Part shown: positions 33,943 through 42,706 of the stretch, one piece after another
Layout: each line of letters starts with the position of its first letter
Position numbering within the stretch: the first letter of the stretch is position 1
Origin: Kribbella sp. VKM Ac-2568
GTDB taxonomy: Bacteria > Actinomycetota > Actinomycetes > Propionibacteriales > Kribbellaceae
Length of the DNA stretch: 64,000 nt
Direction of reading: 5' to 3'
Assembly (NCBI RefSeq): GCF_004345365.1
Contig: NZ_SLVF01000022.1
Location: forward strand, 1 to 64,000
Notes under the pieces: generated by a model
Seen by the model: only the letters and a program-made list of their open reading frames with translations
Told to the model about the DNA's origin: nothing
The model's database searches: none
Program-made: the position numbers and the translations under genes

Positions 33943-34881
33943 TCAGACGCTGGCGGTGGGTCTGCGAGCGCTCGTTTGGTTGCGTCGATATCTGCCGGGG
34001 GTGACTCCAAACTCACGTTTGAACGCAGCGGAGAAGGCTATGTCTGAGGTGTATCCGGCTTGTTTGGAGATGACGCGCAATGGCACGTCGGACTCGCGGA
34101 GCAGTCGGGCTGCGGTGGTCATTCGCCACCATGTGAGGTAGGTGAGCGGCGGCTGCCCGATCAGCGCTGTGAACCGCCGGGCGAAGGCCGCACGGGACAG
34201 GCCCGCCTCGGCGCCGAGTTGTTCGACCGTCCACGGATGCGCGGGGTCATCGTGAATGCTCGTCAAGGCCGCCGCGATGGCCGGATCGTTGAGCGCTGCC
34301 ACCCAGCCGCTTGCCTCCTTGTTGTGAGGTCCCTGATCGAACCAGGCCCGCAGAATGTAGAGCAGGAGCGTGTCCAGCAGTGCCGGGACGATGGCGCCAA
34401 TTCCGAGCAGCGGTCTCTCCAGTTCGCTGCCCAGCAGGTCGACTGTGGCGCGCAGCGATGAGTGGCACCCGACCTGTGCCGGCAGGTGGACTATCTGTTG
34501 GACCTCCGACAGGAGCGGGTGCGCTCGTGTCTCGTCGAGCATGTACGCACCACAGAGAACAACTGTGGCAGCCCCTGACCCCTCGCCCCGTACTCGGCTG
34601 TATGGCTCTCTCTGGGGTTTGATCTCCGCAAGAGGGGTGGAAGGGCTGTCGGCCAGCCCATGTGAGATCTCACCATGGACGAACGCGACGTCGCCCGGTC
34701 CGAGCGCGATCGGAGTGCCGTTGGGTGGAGGAATGAGCCAGCAAGACCCTTGGAGCACGACATGAAAGCCCGCTCCCTGACTCGACGGGAAGAACATGCC
34801 CCAGGGAGCATACAGCTCGTGGCGGGTCGAGTGGGGTCTGCCGGTGCGCATTGCAGCAATGACGTCGCTCAGTACATCCAC
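33943..34881 (-). CDS. AraC-family regulator with cupin sensor domain
   Basis: 312 residues: N-terminal cupin (AraC_binding/cupin_6, about 10-150; FHVVLQGSCWLIPP...LGPGDVAFVHGE) and C-terminal double HTH (about 205-300; EQLGAEAGLSRAAFARRF and LRVISKQAGYTSDIAFSAAFKREFGVTPGRYRR). GTG 34881 is supported by the leaderless -10 box. Divergent from the quinone-reductase-like gene at 35020, which it probably controls. Confidence 0.9.
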   Translation of the reverse strand: MDVLSDVIAAMRTGRPHSTRHELYAPWGMFFPSSQGAGFHVVLQGSCWLIPPPNGTPIALGPGDVAFVHGEISHGLADSPSTPLAEIKPQREPYSRVRGEGSGAATVVLCGAYMLDETRAHPLLSEVQQIVHLPAQVGCHSSLRATVDLLGSELERPLLGIGAIVPALLDTLLLYILRAWFDQGPHNKEASGWVAALNDPAIAAALTSIHDDPAHPWTVEQLGAEAGLSRAAFARRFTALIGQPPLTYLTWWRMTTAARLLRESDVPLRVISKQAGYTSDIAFSAAFKREFGVTPGRYRRNQTSARRPTASV

Positions 34882-34893
34882 AGCGACAGTCTA
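34882..34893 (-). promoter_or_regulatory. leaderless promoter of the AraC-family gene
   Basis: On the minus strand TAGACT (34893-34888), 6 nt, then GTG 34881. No ribosome site precedes the GTG. Confidence 0.5.
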
Positions 34894-34935
34894 TCGCCGA
34901 TCCGCCAGCAAGACGATCGCTTGCAAAGTTGAGAT

Positions 34936-34950
34936 GAACACTTATTGTTC
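34936..34950. promoter_or_regulatory. inverted repeat in the divergent AraC/reductase promoter
   Basis: GAACA-cttat-TGTTC, 15 bp upstream of TATAGC (34966-34971), the likely -10 of the reductase gene, so it overlaps its -35 region. Candidate site of the AraC-type protein or of another repressor. Confidence 0.5.
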
Positions 34951-35019
34951 GTCTCCGCTGGTCGATATAGCTTGATGCAAAGCGGACTTAGTGTCCGGCC
35001 GGCGAAAGAGGACATCCCG

Positions 35020-36018
35020 ATGGCAAAGACAGTGCGCTTCCATGAACTCGGCGGACCCGAGGTACTCAAAGTCGAAGAGGTGGAGATCGGCGAGCCCGGT
35101 AAGGGTGAATTGCGGATCCGGGTCGACGCAATCGGCTTGAATCGAGCCGAGGCACTTTTCCGCGCCGGTTTCTATTTCTATCAACCGACCTTGCCGGCCT
35201 CCGGCATCGGATACGAGGCCTCGGGGACGGTGGATGCTGTCGGCGAAGGAGTGGACGGCTTCGTCCCCGGTGACGCGGTCAGTACCATCCCTGCGTTCTA
35301 CATGAACGAGTACGCCACCTACGGTGAGCAGGTGATCGTGCCGGCTGCTGCCACCGTGCGGCGCCAGGAGGGCATCGACGCGGTGACCAGCGCCGCGGTG
35401 TGGATCGCCTACACGACGGCGTACGGAATGCTGGTGGAAATCGGCCAGCTCGGCGCCGGCGACACCGTGCTCATCACAGCAGCCTCCAGCAGCGTCGGTC
35501 TGGCCGCAATCCAGGTCGCCAACCACCTCGGCGCCATCCCCATCGCGACCACCCGCACCAGCGACAAGAAGCAGCAGTTGCTTCAGGCCGGCGCTGCACA
35601 CGTGATCGTCACCGAGGAGGAAGATCTTGTCACCCAGGTCCGTGCGCTCACTGGCGACAGCGGCGTAGAACTGGCTGTCGACGCGATTGGCGGCGCAGGC
35701 GTCCACACGGTCGTCTCATCAGTCGTCCGTGGCGGCACCCTCGTCCTCTATGGCGCCCTCGACCCCAGTCCGATGCCGCTGCCATTTGCTGACGATGGCC
35801 GAGGACGCAACATCCGCTGGTACTACTTCGCCGAACTCACCTTGGATCAGCCGCGGCAGTTGCGTCGAGCAGAGCTCTTCATCAACGCCGGCCTGCGATC
35901 CGGCTCACTGTCGCCTGTCATCGACCGCACCTTCGATCTCGACGACGTCGTGGAGGCCCACCGCCACCTCGAATCCAACGCACAGGTCGGCAAGATCGTC
36001 CTCACTGTCCGGCACTGA
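35020..36018 (+). CDS. zinc-independent MDR / NADPH:quinone reductase-like protein
   Basis: 332 residues. GroES-like N-terminal domain (about 20-130) and Rossmann domain with AASSSVGLAAIQVANHLGA (about 152-170; nucleotide-binding loop). No zinc-binding Cys cluster, so it belongs to the quinone-reductase/enoyl-reductase branch of the medium-chain superfamily, using NADPH to reduce quinones or alkenals. ATG 35020 lies 7 nt after AAGAGGA. Divergent from an AraC regulator; a stress-response role is likely. Confidence 0.88.
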   Translation: MAKTVRFHELGGPEVLKVEEVEIGEPGKGELRIRVDAIGLNRAEALFRAGFYFYQPTLPASGIGYEASGTVDAVGEGVDGFVPGDAVSTIPAFYMNEYATYGEQVIVPAAATVRRQEGIDAVTSAAVWIAYTTAYGMLVEIGQLGAGDTVLITAASSSVGLAAIQVANHLGAIPIATTRTSDKKQQLLQAGAAHVIVTEEEDLVTQVRALTGDSGVELAVDAIGGAGVHTVVSSVVRGGTLVLYGALDPSPMPLPFADDGRGRNIRWYYFAELTLDQPRQLRRAELFINAGLRSGSLSPVIDRTFDLDDVVEAHRHLESNAQVGKIVLTVRH

Positions 36019-36067
36019 TTGGCGAGGACGGCGACAGGCTGGTTTGGGTTCGGCCGGGATGAGAGTA

Positions 36068-36087
36068 GTATGAGATACATAAGATAC
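36068..36087. promoter_or_regulatory. candidate operator for the NmrA operon
   Basis: GTAT-GAG-ATAC palindrome (36068-36078) and a direct repeat GATAC (36074-36078, 36083-36087), in an A+T-rich patch 25-45 bp before the operon start. The binder is unknown: the nearest regulator candidate is the truncated MarR gene at 38843. Confidence 0.4.
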
Positions 36088-36111
36088 GAATCTCGGAGAA
36101 TTGGAGTTGGC

Positions 36112-36975
36112 ATGATCGTTGTCACGGGAGCGACCGGCACCCTCGGGCGTCCGCTCGTTTCATTGCTGAAGGATCAGGGTGTCGTGGTGCGTGCGGTCGC
36201 CAGGTTCGCCGACGCGGGGACGGTGCCGGTCGGAGTCGAGGTCCACAAGGCGGATCTGGCCCGTCCGGAGGAGGTCGCGCCTGCTCTGGAGGGAGCCAGC
36301 GCCCTGTTCGTGCATCCGCGTGCAGTCGGGGAGAGTGCGGCCAAACTGGTCGCGCTTGCCGCCGAGAAGGGGGTACGACGAATCGTGGTTCTGTCGGCGA
36401 TCAACGTCGACGACGACCCGTCGTACCAGCCGTCGCGGTTGAATGGTGATCGCAACAAGGAGGTGGAGGACGCTGTCACCGGCGGGGGGCTGCCGTGGGT
36501 GGCGGTACGGGCCAGCTCGTTCGCCACCAACGCCATCGGGATGTTCGGTGCTCAGGTGCGCGCCGGTGATGTCATCCGGGCCCCGTACGGCGACTTCGCC
36601 GAGGCTCCGATCCACGAGGCGGACCTGGCCGCCGTGATCGCCCGTGCGCTGGTCGACAACAACCTCGACGGCCGCCGGATCTCGGTGACCGGCCCCGGTT
36701 CGGTGACTCACGAGGAGATGGTCGCCGTCATCGGCGAGGTGATCGGACGGCCCCTCGGTTTCCAAGAGGTCTCGGCGGAGATGGCTGTGCGCGGAATGGT
36801 CGCGAATGGTCTGCCGGAGGCTTTCGTCAACGCGCTGATGGCCAGATACGAACGAGGTGCCGGGAATCCTGCCCCGGTCACTGACGAGGTGGAGCGGATC
36901 CTCGGCCGCCCGGCCCGCAGCTTTGCCCAGTGGGTCGCGGACCATGCGGACGCCTTCGGCGCGGTGGCGTCGTGA
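36112..36975 (+). CDS. NmrA-type NAD(P)-binding oxidoreductase or sensor
   Basis: 287 residues. Rossmann motif MIVVTGATGTLGRPLV at the very N terminus, then the NmrA-like layout (HKADLARPEEV, VVLSAINVDDDPSYQPSRLNGDRNKEVEDAV, VAVRASSFATNAIGMF). Members act as quinone reductases or as redox sensors without catalytic Tyr. GGAG lies 5 nt before ATG 36112; the longer frame upstream passes through the operator region. First of three overlapping genes. Confidence 0.82.
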   Translation: MIVVTGATGTLGRPLVSLLKDQGVVVRAVARFADAGTVPVGVEVHKADLARPEEVAPALEGASALFVHPRAVGESAAKLVALAAEKGVRRIVVLSAINVDDDPSYQPSRLNGDRNKEVEDAVTGGGLPWVAVRASSFATNAIGMFGAQVRAGDVIRAPYGDFAEAPIHEADLAAVIARALVDNNLDGRRISVTGPGSVTHEEMVAVIGEVIGRPLGFQEVSAEMAVRGMVANGLPEAFVNALMARYERGAGNPAPVTDEVERILGRPARSFAQWVADHADAFGAVAS

Positions 36976-37916
36976 CTGTCGACAGCCGCCGTACTCCGAA
37001 CGCAAGGTTCGAGGGGTTGCTCGACTACCCGTTCGAGCCGCATTACTTGGAGATCGATGCCGGCGACGGCGCTGATACCCGGCTACGCGTGCACTACATC
37101 GACGAGCGACCCGATCCGGCCAAGGCGTCCGGCGAGACCGTCCTTCTGCTGCACGGCGAGCCGACCTGGAGCTACCTCTACAGACACGTCATTCCGCCAC
37201 TGGTCGCGGCCGGGCACCGCTGTGTCGCCCCCGACCTCGTCGGCTTCGGCAAATCCGACAAGCCCGCCAACCGATTCGACTACACCTACCAGTCTCACGT
37301 GGACTGGCTCCGCCAGGTCGTCCTCGACCAGCTCGAGCTGTCCGCCGTGACGATGGTCTGTCACGACTGGGGTGGCCTGCTGGGCCTGCGCCTGCTGGCT
37401 GAACATCCGGACAGGTTCCGACGTGTCGTGGCGACGAGCACCTCGATGCCGACGGGGGATCGGGAGCCCAGTGGTCCGCTGTCCATCTGGCTGCAGATCA
37501 GCCAGCGGTCGAACCCGTTCGTGGCGAGTCAGGTCGTGGATCGCGGTACGGTCACCGAGCTCGAGCCAGCGGTCCGGGCGGCATACGACGCGCCGTTCCC
37601 CGACGAGAGCTACTTGCAGGGCGCCCGGCAGTTCCCGCTGCTGATCCCTTTGACCCCGTACGACGAGGCGACCGTACCGAATCGCGAGGCATGGTCGGTA
37701 CTGCGGACCCTGTCCATCCCCTTCCTGTACGCGCACGCCGATCACGACTGGGGAGTCGGCGAGGGCAGGACGACGCTGCGCGAAGCGGTTCCGGGTGCGC
37801 GGGAGGTGGTCATCGAGAACGCCGGACACTTCGGCCTGGAAGACCGCGGGCCCGAGTTCGCCGCCGTGGTCGACGAGTTCATCGGGTCCACCGCCACCGT
37901 GGAGAGGACTGCGTGA
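36972..37916 (+). CDS. haloalkane-dehalogenase-like alpha/beta hydrolase
   Basis: 314 residues. Oxyanion motif LLHGEPTWSYLYRHVIPPL is that of haloalkane dehalogenases; nucleophile Asp in TMVCHDWGGLLGL with the adjacent halide-binding Trp; probable acid in HADHDWGVG and base His in ENAGHFGLEDRG. These enzymes hydrolyse carbon-halogen bonds. GTG 36972 overlaps the upstream stop (GTGA), and it overlaps the DUF1772 gene likewise. The substrate is unknown; an epoxide-hydrolase or general esterase role cannot be excluded. Confidence 0.82.
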   Translation: MTVDSRRTPNARFEGLLDYPFEPHYLEIDAGDGADTRLRVHYIDERPDPAKASGETVLLLHGEPTWSYLYRHVIPPLVAAGHRCVAPDLVGFGKSDKPANRFDYTYQSHVDWLRQVVLDQLELSAVTMVCHDWGGLLGLRLLAEHPDRFRRVVATSTSMPTGDREPSGPLSIWLQISQRSNPFVASQVVDRGTVTELEPAVRAAYDAPFPDESYLQGARQFPLLIPLTPYDEATVPNREAWSVLRTLSIPFLYAHADHDWGVGEGRTTLREAVPGAREVVIENAGHFGLEDRGPEFAAVVDEFIGSTATVERTA

Positions 37917-38455
37917 GTATCGTGTCGATCCTGAAGGTCGTGCGGACGGCAAGCCTGCTGTTCACCGGGCTGTTCGCCGGGTTCCTGCTCGGTGTGCTCG
38001 TGCTGGAGAACTCGTTGCGGGGTTACGGTGCCGCGGTTTACGCGCAGGTGCGGCAGGTCGAGCTCGACTCGCTGGACACGCTGGCCTCCGTCACGTTGAT
38101 CCCGGCGCTGGTCAGCACTCTGGTCGTGGCCGTCCTGGCCATCCGGGCCAGAGGCAACGATCGGTGGTTGCTGCTGGCGGCGTTCGCGCTGCTGCTAGTG
38201 GTGTTCGTGACATCGCTGGCGTTCAATCTGCCGATCAACGGTGATCAGGCCGACTGGTCGGTGCAGGCGCCGCCGGCGGACTGGGCGAGTGTGCGGGACC
38301 GCTGGCAAGCGGCCCATGTGGTCCGCACCGTCTCCGCAGTACTGGCGTTCTGCTCGCTGGCCGTCGCCGCTGTTATCCGTACCGCCCGCAGTACTGCCGC
38401 TGGACGAAGCGACAGTGCGCTGGTTGGGAGCAAACCCGGTTCATCTCACCAATAG
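37913..38455 (+). CDS. DUF1772-family membrane protein
   Basis: 180 residues with four helices (about 9-30, 55-78, 83-103, 138-158) and the family-typical LPINGDQADW segment in the third loop. Function unknown; such proteins often sit next to NmrA- or dehydrogenase-type genes. GTG 37913 overlaps the hydrolase stop. Last gene before the terminator at 38492. Confidence 0.8.
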   Translation: MSIVSILKVVRTASLLFTGLFAGFLLGVLVLENSLRGYGAAVYAQVRQVELDSLDTLASVTLIPALVSTLVVAVLAIRARGNDRWLLLAAFALLLVVFVTSLAFNLPINGDQADWSVQAPPADWASVRDRWQAAHVVRTVSAVLAFCSLAVAAVIRTARSTAAGRSDSALVGSKPGSSHQ

Positions 38456-38491
38456 CCCGCCCCGGACAGACCACCGGGACACCTCGTTCCA

Positions 38492-38519
38492 GTCCCGCCG
38501 CCGAAGCCGGCGGCGGGAC
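38492..38519 (+). terminator. strong terminator hairpin after the NmrA operon
   Basis: Perfect 11-bp stem GTCCCGCCGCC / GGCGGCGGGAC with a 6-nt loop, 37 bp after the DUF1772 stop. Confidence 0.8.
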
Positions 38520-38842
38520 GTCGTCTCTGACGCCGTCGTCGAGGCAAGGGAAGTCGCGAGTCCTAAAGTAGTACGAGGATCGTATGCTATGTTTTGAGTA
38601 TTAAATTGATTCCCCGGTCGGAGTCCTCAACTGGTAATCGTGAAGACTATGCGGTCCGCGGTCGCAGTGATTGCGGATACCGGGACTGTTGCGATCTTCA
38701 ACAGTCCGGCGAGGATTCGACGCGGGCTCGCGTCCAGCCGGACGCCGCTACGGCCGTACCAGCCGGCTGGCGATCGCGTCGCAGGTCGCGGGACGTTAGT
38801 AGAGTGCTGTGCGGACGTCGTGCGACCTGAGGAGCAGACTTT
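38520..38842. other. non-coding, A+T-rich stretch before the MarR remnant
   Basis: About 320 bp containing an A+T-rich patch (TGTTTTGAGTATTAAATTG around 38590-38610), unusual in this GC-rich window and probably a promoter or insertion scar. No convincing gene seen. Confidence 0.4.
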
Positions 38843-38965
38843 ATGAGTTCGGGATCTTCTGGCGATGCGAGGCGCCGACGGCGGCTGGCGAGCGAGATCA
38901 AGGACTCGCTTCGTGAGTTGAGAAATCAGCTGTCGTTGCTCAACCACCAGGTCGGTGCACACGTC
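38843..38965 (+). pseudogene. truncated MarR-family regulator (N terminus only)
   Basis: ATG 38843 has a good ribosome site (GAGGAG, 8 nt). The first 41 residues (RRRLASEIKDSLRELRNQLSLLNHQVGAHV) match the first helix of MarR-type regulators, but after codon 41 the frame loses all similarity and the winged helix is absent. It then reads into the end of the LysR gene and closes at 39160. Best read as a 3'-truncated gene whose promoter and ribosome site survive. Confidence 0.55.
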
Positions 38966-39038
38966 GGTCGTCGATCCGGGTTGGCTATTTCGGATCGCCA
39001 CCAGTGTCTGCCTGACCGCGTTGGAGCACAGCCGCGGA

Positions 39039-39989
39039 TCAGCGGCTTGCTGACAGACCGGGGTTACCGTGGTCGGTCAGATGTCCCGCTGCTTCGGCCA
39101 GATGTTCGAGGACAACGCGTACTGCGGGATGGCGTGCGCCACCTGGCCGGGTCAGGGTGAAGATGTGTCGCGCGGTTACGGGGGTGATGGGTAGCAGAGC
39201 TACGTTTTCAGGCCCGTGGAGCGTGGCCAGGTGGGGAACCAGGGCGACTGCCTCACCTGCGGCCACGAGGGCGAGCATGGCAGAGAACTCTGCGCACTTC
39301 GCGACCGTGCGAGGTACGAAGCCGGCAGCGCGGCACGCATGTTCGACCATCCGATAGCAGGCACTCATGGCGTCTGGTACGAGCCAGTCCCGGTCGGCCA
39401 GCTCTGCGAGTGGCACTGGCAGTGACCGGTTTCGTGGTGCGTTCAACGGATCGCCGGCGGCGACTGCCAGGACCACCGGATCGGCGAGCAGCGCCTGCCG
39501 TTCCACGGATGTCGGTATCGGACCCGGAGCGAGCTCATACGAATAGGCAATGACGATGTCGGCATCGCCACGCATGAGTGCGTCGAGGCCCTGCTCCGGC
39601 TCGAGGGTGGTGAGCTGGAGTCGAATCCTGGGCGCATGTTCTGCGCGCAGCTGTTGCCACGTTTCGGCGACCAAGGTGCCCATCGCCGAGGAGAAGGCAG
39701 CGACTCGAACTGTCCCGGCGATTTCCGTGCCCAACGCTACAAGATCGGCTTCGGCGGCGGCCAGTTGATCGAGGACGATGCGGGTGTGTGCGACGAGCAG
39801 CAGGCCGGCTTCGGTGAGTCGCAGTCGGCGGCCGACTCGCTCGACGAGTTGGACGCCGGTCTCTCGCTCGAGCTGGGCCAACTGCTGGGAGACCGCCGGC
39901 CCGCTGATATGTACGGCCTCGGCTGCCGCCGTGACCGTCCCTTCCGTGGCCAGGACATTGAGGAGGCGGAGTCGCCGCAGCTCTAACAT
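39039..39989 (-). CDS. LysR-family transcriptional regulator
   Basis: 316 residues: N-terminal HTH (about 1-60; LLNVLATEGTVTAAAEAVHISGPAVSQQLAQLE) and substrate-binding domain (about 85-290). ATG 39989 follows AAGGTGAG; GTG 39998 is an alternative. It is divergent from an EamA-type transporter gene with only about 70 bp between, the usual arrangement for a LysR regulator and its target. Confidence 0.9.
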   Translation of the reverse strand: MLELRRLRLLNVLATEGTVTAAAEAVHISGPAVSQQLAQLERETGVQLVERVGRRLRLTEAGLLLVAHTRIVLDQLAAAEADLVALGTEIAGTVRVAAFSSAMGTLVAETWQQLRAEHAPRIRLQLTTLEPEQGLDALMRGDADIVIAYSYELAPGPIPTSVERQALLADPVVLAVAAGDPLNAPRNRSLPVPLAELADRDWLVPDAMSACYRMVEHACRAAGFVPRTVAKCAEFSAMLALVAAGEAVALVPHLATLHGPENVALLPITPVTARHIFTLTRPGGARHPAVRVVLEHLAEAAGHLTDHGNPGLSASR

Positions 39990-40060
39990 TAAGCTCACCT
40001 TATGGATTCGGAAGAAAAACAGAAGTAGACTTTACGATAGGGGATCGCAAGACTTGAGTC

Positions 40061-40990
40061 GTGAGGACCAACCGGGCATGGGCCGCTCTGGCGGCCACCA
40101 TCGTGTTGTGGGCGGTGGCGTTCCCCGCCATCCGCGTCGGATTGGCAGGGTATGGCCCCGCGGCACTCGCGCTCCTGCGCTTGATGATCGCTTCGGCATC
40201 GCTCGCGCTGGCCGCACCGATGCTTGGGCTGCGTCGGCCGGCCAGGCGTGACCTGCCGCTGATCGCGCTGGCAGGTCTGACCGGGATGGCCGGCTACCAA
40301 TTCCTGCTGACGTGGGGTGAGGTGCACGTTCCGGCCGGAACCGCGAGCCTCATCATTGTCACGAATCCCGTCTACAGCGCCGTCATCGCAATGCTGTTCA
40401 TCGGCGAGCGCATGACCGCGCGCCAGGTCGTAGGAGCAGGGGCCGCGCTCGTGGGGACCATCGCCATCGCCACCGCCAGGGCCGGCGTGGAAATCGATCG
40501 TTCTGCATGGGTCATCCTGGCGGCGGCCGTCGCATTCGGCTCGTACCACGTAACCATCAAGCCGCTGCTCAGCCGATACAGCGGCCTGGAAGTGACGGCC
40601 TACGCGACGTGGACAGGCACGCTGCTCTTGCTGCCGGGCCTGCCAGCCCTCGTGCAGGCGATCCCACACGCAACTGCCCGAGCCACCTTGGCGGCTGCCT
40701 GCCTAGGAGTGGCGCCGTCCGCCCTGGGGTTCGTGGCCTGGGGTTACGCCGTCGCGCGTCTGCCGGTGACGACGGCGACTGGTGCCCTCTACTTGGTTCC
40801 ACCCATCGCGGTCGTCACCGGATGGCTCTGGCTCGGCGAGAACCCGCGAGCCATCGAACTCCTGGGCGGCGTCCTCGCGATCGCCAGCGTCGCATTCGCC
40901 AACAGCCGACGCCGACCGGAGCCAGACCCGCAACGGAAGGCGACCGAGCTGGCGAGTCCGGCCAACTCTTCCTCCGACAAAGTTCATTGA
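40061..40990 (+). CDS. EamA/DMT-family transporter
   Basis: 309 residues, ten helices in two EamA repeats (about 5-135 and 147-285; e.g. ATIVLWAVAFPAIRVGLAGYGP and LGVAPSALGFVAWGYAVARLP). Drug/metabolite exporters of this type move amino acids or small metabolites. GTG 40061 has no obvious ribosome site. Probably regulated by the divergent LysR protein; ends at a strong bidirectional terminator. Confidence 0.87.
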   Translation: MRTNRAWAALAATIVLWAVAFPAIRVGLAGYGPAALALLRLMIASASLALAAPMLGLRRPARRDLPLIALAGLTGMAGYQFLLTWGEVHVPAGTASLIIVTNPVYSAVIAMLFIGERMTARQVVGAGAALVGTIAIATARAGVEIDRSAWVILAAAVAFGSYHVTIKPLLSRYSGLEVTAYATWTGTLLLLPGLPALVQAIPHATARATLAAACLGVAPSALGFVAWGYAVARLPVTTATGALYLVPPIAVVTGWLWLGENPRAIELLGGVLAIASVAFANSRRRPEPDPQRKATELASPANSSSDKVH

Positions 40991-41044
40991 GGAATCTCAC
41001 CCGGGTGGGTTTCTGAAGGTTGAGTAGTACGCGGTAGACCTGAC

Positions 41045-41083
41045 GCCGCTACGGCAGGGTCGTTGTGACCTTGCCGTAGCGGC
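41045..41083. terminator. bidirectional terminator between convergent genes
   Basis: 17-bp stem (GCCGCTACGGCAGGGTC / GACCTTGCCGTAGCGGC) with one G-T wobble and a 5-nt loop; ends transcription of the EamA gene and of the decarboxylase-family gene. Confidence 0.85.
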
Positions 41084-41121
41084 TGTGTGTGCCGGTCACC
41101 AGTTCGATGACGGGTCGACTG

Positions 41122-41580
41122 TCAGCCCCAGGTGGCGCCGGCGGGTTCGCGGATGGTGGTGTTGAGACGGTTGAACAGATTGGTGATGCCGATCATGAGG
41201 ATGACCGCGGCCAGCTGCTGCTCATCGAAATGGTGCGCCGCCTCTGCCCAGATCTCGTCGGTCACCGCCTCCGGTCGATCCGCCAGCCGGGTCGCCGCCT
41301 CTGCCAGGGCCAGCGCGGCCCGCTCCGAGTCGGTGAACAGGTTCGACTCGCGCCATGCGACTACCTGCAACAGCCGATCCTCGGTCTCCCCGGCCTTCCT
41401 CGCGCTCTTCACACCGGCGTCCACGCACGGGCTACAGCCATTGATCTGGCTCGCGCGCAGATGCACCAGTTCCAGCGTGGTCTCCGGGACACCTCCCTTG
41501 TGCATCGCTTTGTAGATGTTCTGGATCCCCGTCATGGCGTCCGGAAGCACCATGGCAGGGTTCTTCATCCTGGCAGTCAT
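41122..41580 (-). CDS. carboxymuconolactone decarboxylase / AhpD-family protein
   Basis: 152 residues. Redox motif Cys49-x2-Cys52 in INGCSPCVDAGVKSA, preceded by LVHLRASQ, as in AhpD-type alkylhydroperoxidases. These proteins reduce peroxides using the CxxC pair. GGAGAGG lies 5 nt before ATG 41580. Its promoter (41623-41649) has the same architecture as those of the sigma factor at 43211, so it is very likely a target of that ECF41 sigma factor; CMD-family genes are the established neighbours of ECF41. Confidence 0.9.
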   Translation of the reverse strand: MTARMKNPAMVLPDAMTGIQNIYKAMHKGGVPETTLELVHLRASQINGCSPCVDAGVKSARKAGETEDRLLQVVAWRESNLFTDSERAALALAEAATRLADRPEAVTDEIWAEAAHHFDEQQLAAVILMIGITNLFNRLNTTIREPAGATWG

Positions 41581-41622
41581 CTTGACCTCTCCAATAATCC
41601 GTTTTCAGTCGTTCACCGCATT

Positions 41623-41649
41623 GACGCAGTCAGCAACAGAAAGGTGACT
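41623..41649 (-). promoter_or_regulatory. ECF41-type promoter (CMD gene)
   Basis: On the minus strand AGTCACC, exactly 16 nt, CGTC; the CGTC ends 43 bp before ATG 41580. Fits the ECF41 consensus TGTCACA-N16-CGTC as I know it. Confidence 0.7.
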
Positions 41650-41678
41650 GATCCCCCGTGTTCACTTGCCTGGCAGCG

Positions 41679-42686
41679 TCAGGCCAGGAAGTCGATCAAG
41701 GACTTCGAGACCAGCTCCGGGTCTTCTTCGCACAGCCAGTGCAGTGCCTTGTCCACGGTGATGATGCCGCGGATGTCCGTCGCGATCTGCGGCAGTGTGT
41801 TCTCGAACCACGGGCGGGACGTTGCCGCGATCAACCCCAGCAGCGGCATGGTGACCTTGGCGTAGGTCGTCATGTCCGCGATGTCCTCATGGACCGCCTG
41901 GTACCACCCGTTCGAGGCCCGGATCGCGTCCGGGTCGTCATACCACGAGGTGTAGACCCTGCGGTCCGCGTCGGTGACGTTGTCCTGGTTCCGCAGACCG
42001 ATGCCGTAGTGCCAGTCGATCAGGTACCTCGACCGGCCCTGCAACAGTTGGCCGGGTAGCTCCTTCACCTGGTTGAAGGCCCACCACCACATGTGCACGC
42101 CGGCACCGGGCTTGGTCAGCATCGGCAGGTCGTAGAGGGTCGGGTCAGGGTGCAGGACGTCCAGCAGAGCGAGGCGGCGGGTCGCCGCCACATGGTTGGC
42201 CGCGAAACTGAAGGCGACCATCGCCCCGATGTCGTGCCCGGCAATGTTCACCTGCCGGTACCCGAGGCTGCGGACCAGCTCGTAGATGTCGCGGGCCATC
42301 GTCTTCTTGTCGTAGCCGCCCGCCGGGCGCTCCGAGGCACCCATGCCGCGGATGTCGACGACGATCACTCGATAGTGCTGAGCGAGCAGCGGCATCACCT
42401 TGTGATAGCTCCACCAGGTCGCCGGCCAGCCCGGCACCAGCACCAGCGGCTCACCCCTGCCACCGGCGACGTAGTGCAGTCGTACGCCATTTACCTGTGC
42501 GAAGTGGCTGTGGAAGTCGCCGTCCAACCGACTGGCCAGCGTCTCGTCGTCGATCCCCTTCGACGGTCGCTGATCCACCGCACCGACCGCGTCGCTGCCG
42601 GCAGACGCTGCCGCGACCGAGGCGATTCCGGCGGCCAGCGCTGCGCCCGCACCGACGGTGAGGGCCCTTCTCCTGTTCATTTCCAT
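41679..42686 (-). CDS. exported alpha/beta hydrolase (epoxide-hydrolase-like)
   Basis: 335 residues. N terminus MEMNRRRALTVGAGAALAAG looks like a twin-arginine signal, cleaved near AAAS (about 28). Catalytic motifs: oxyanion VPGWPATWW, nucleophile Asp in NIAGHDIGAMVAF, base His in DKALHWLCEEDP. The fold and D nucleophile fit epoxide hydrolase/haloacid-dehalogenase-type enzymes. 20 bp downstream of the SDR/oxidase remnant, so probably transcribed from the ECF41-type promoter at 43084-43110. Confidence 0.85.
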   Translation of the reverse strand: MEMNRRRALTVGAGAALAAGIASVAAASAGSDAVGAVDQRPSKGIDDETLASRLDGDFHSHFAQVNGVRLHYVAGGRGEPLVLVPGWPATWWSYHKVMPLLAQHYRVIVVDIRGMGASERPAGGYDKKTMARDIYELVRSLGYRQVNIAGHDIGAMVAFSFAANHVAATRRLALLDVLHPDPTLYDLPMLTKPGAGVHMWWWAFNQVKELPGQLLQGRSRYLIDWHYGIGLRNQDNVTDADRRVYTSWYDDPDAIRASNGWYQAVHEDIADMTTYAKVTMPLLGLIAATSRPWFENTLPQIATDIRGIITVDKALHWLCEEDPELVSKSLIDFLA

Positions 42687-42706
42687 CTCGGGTTGCTCCT
42701 GGTTCG

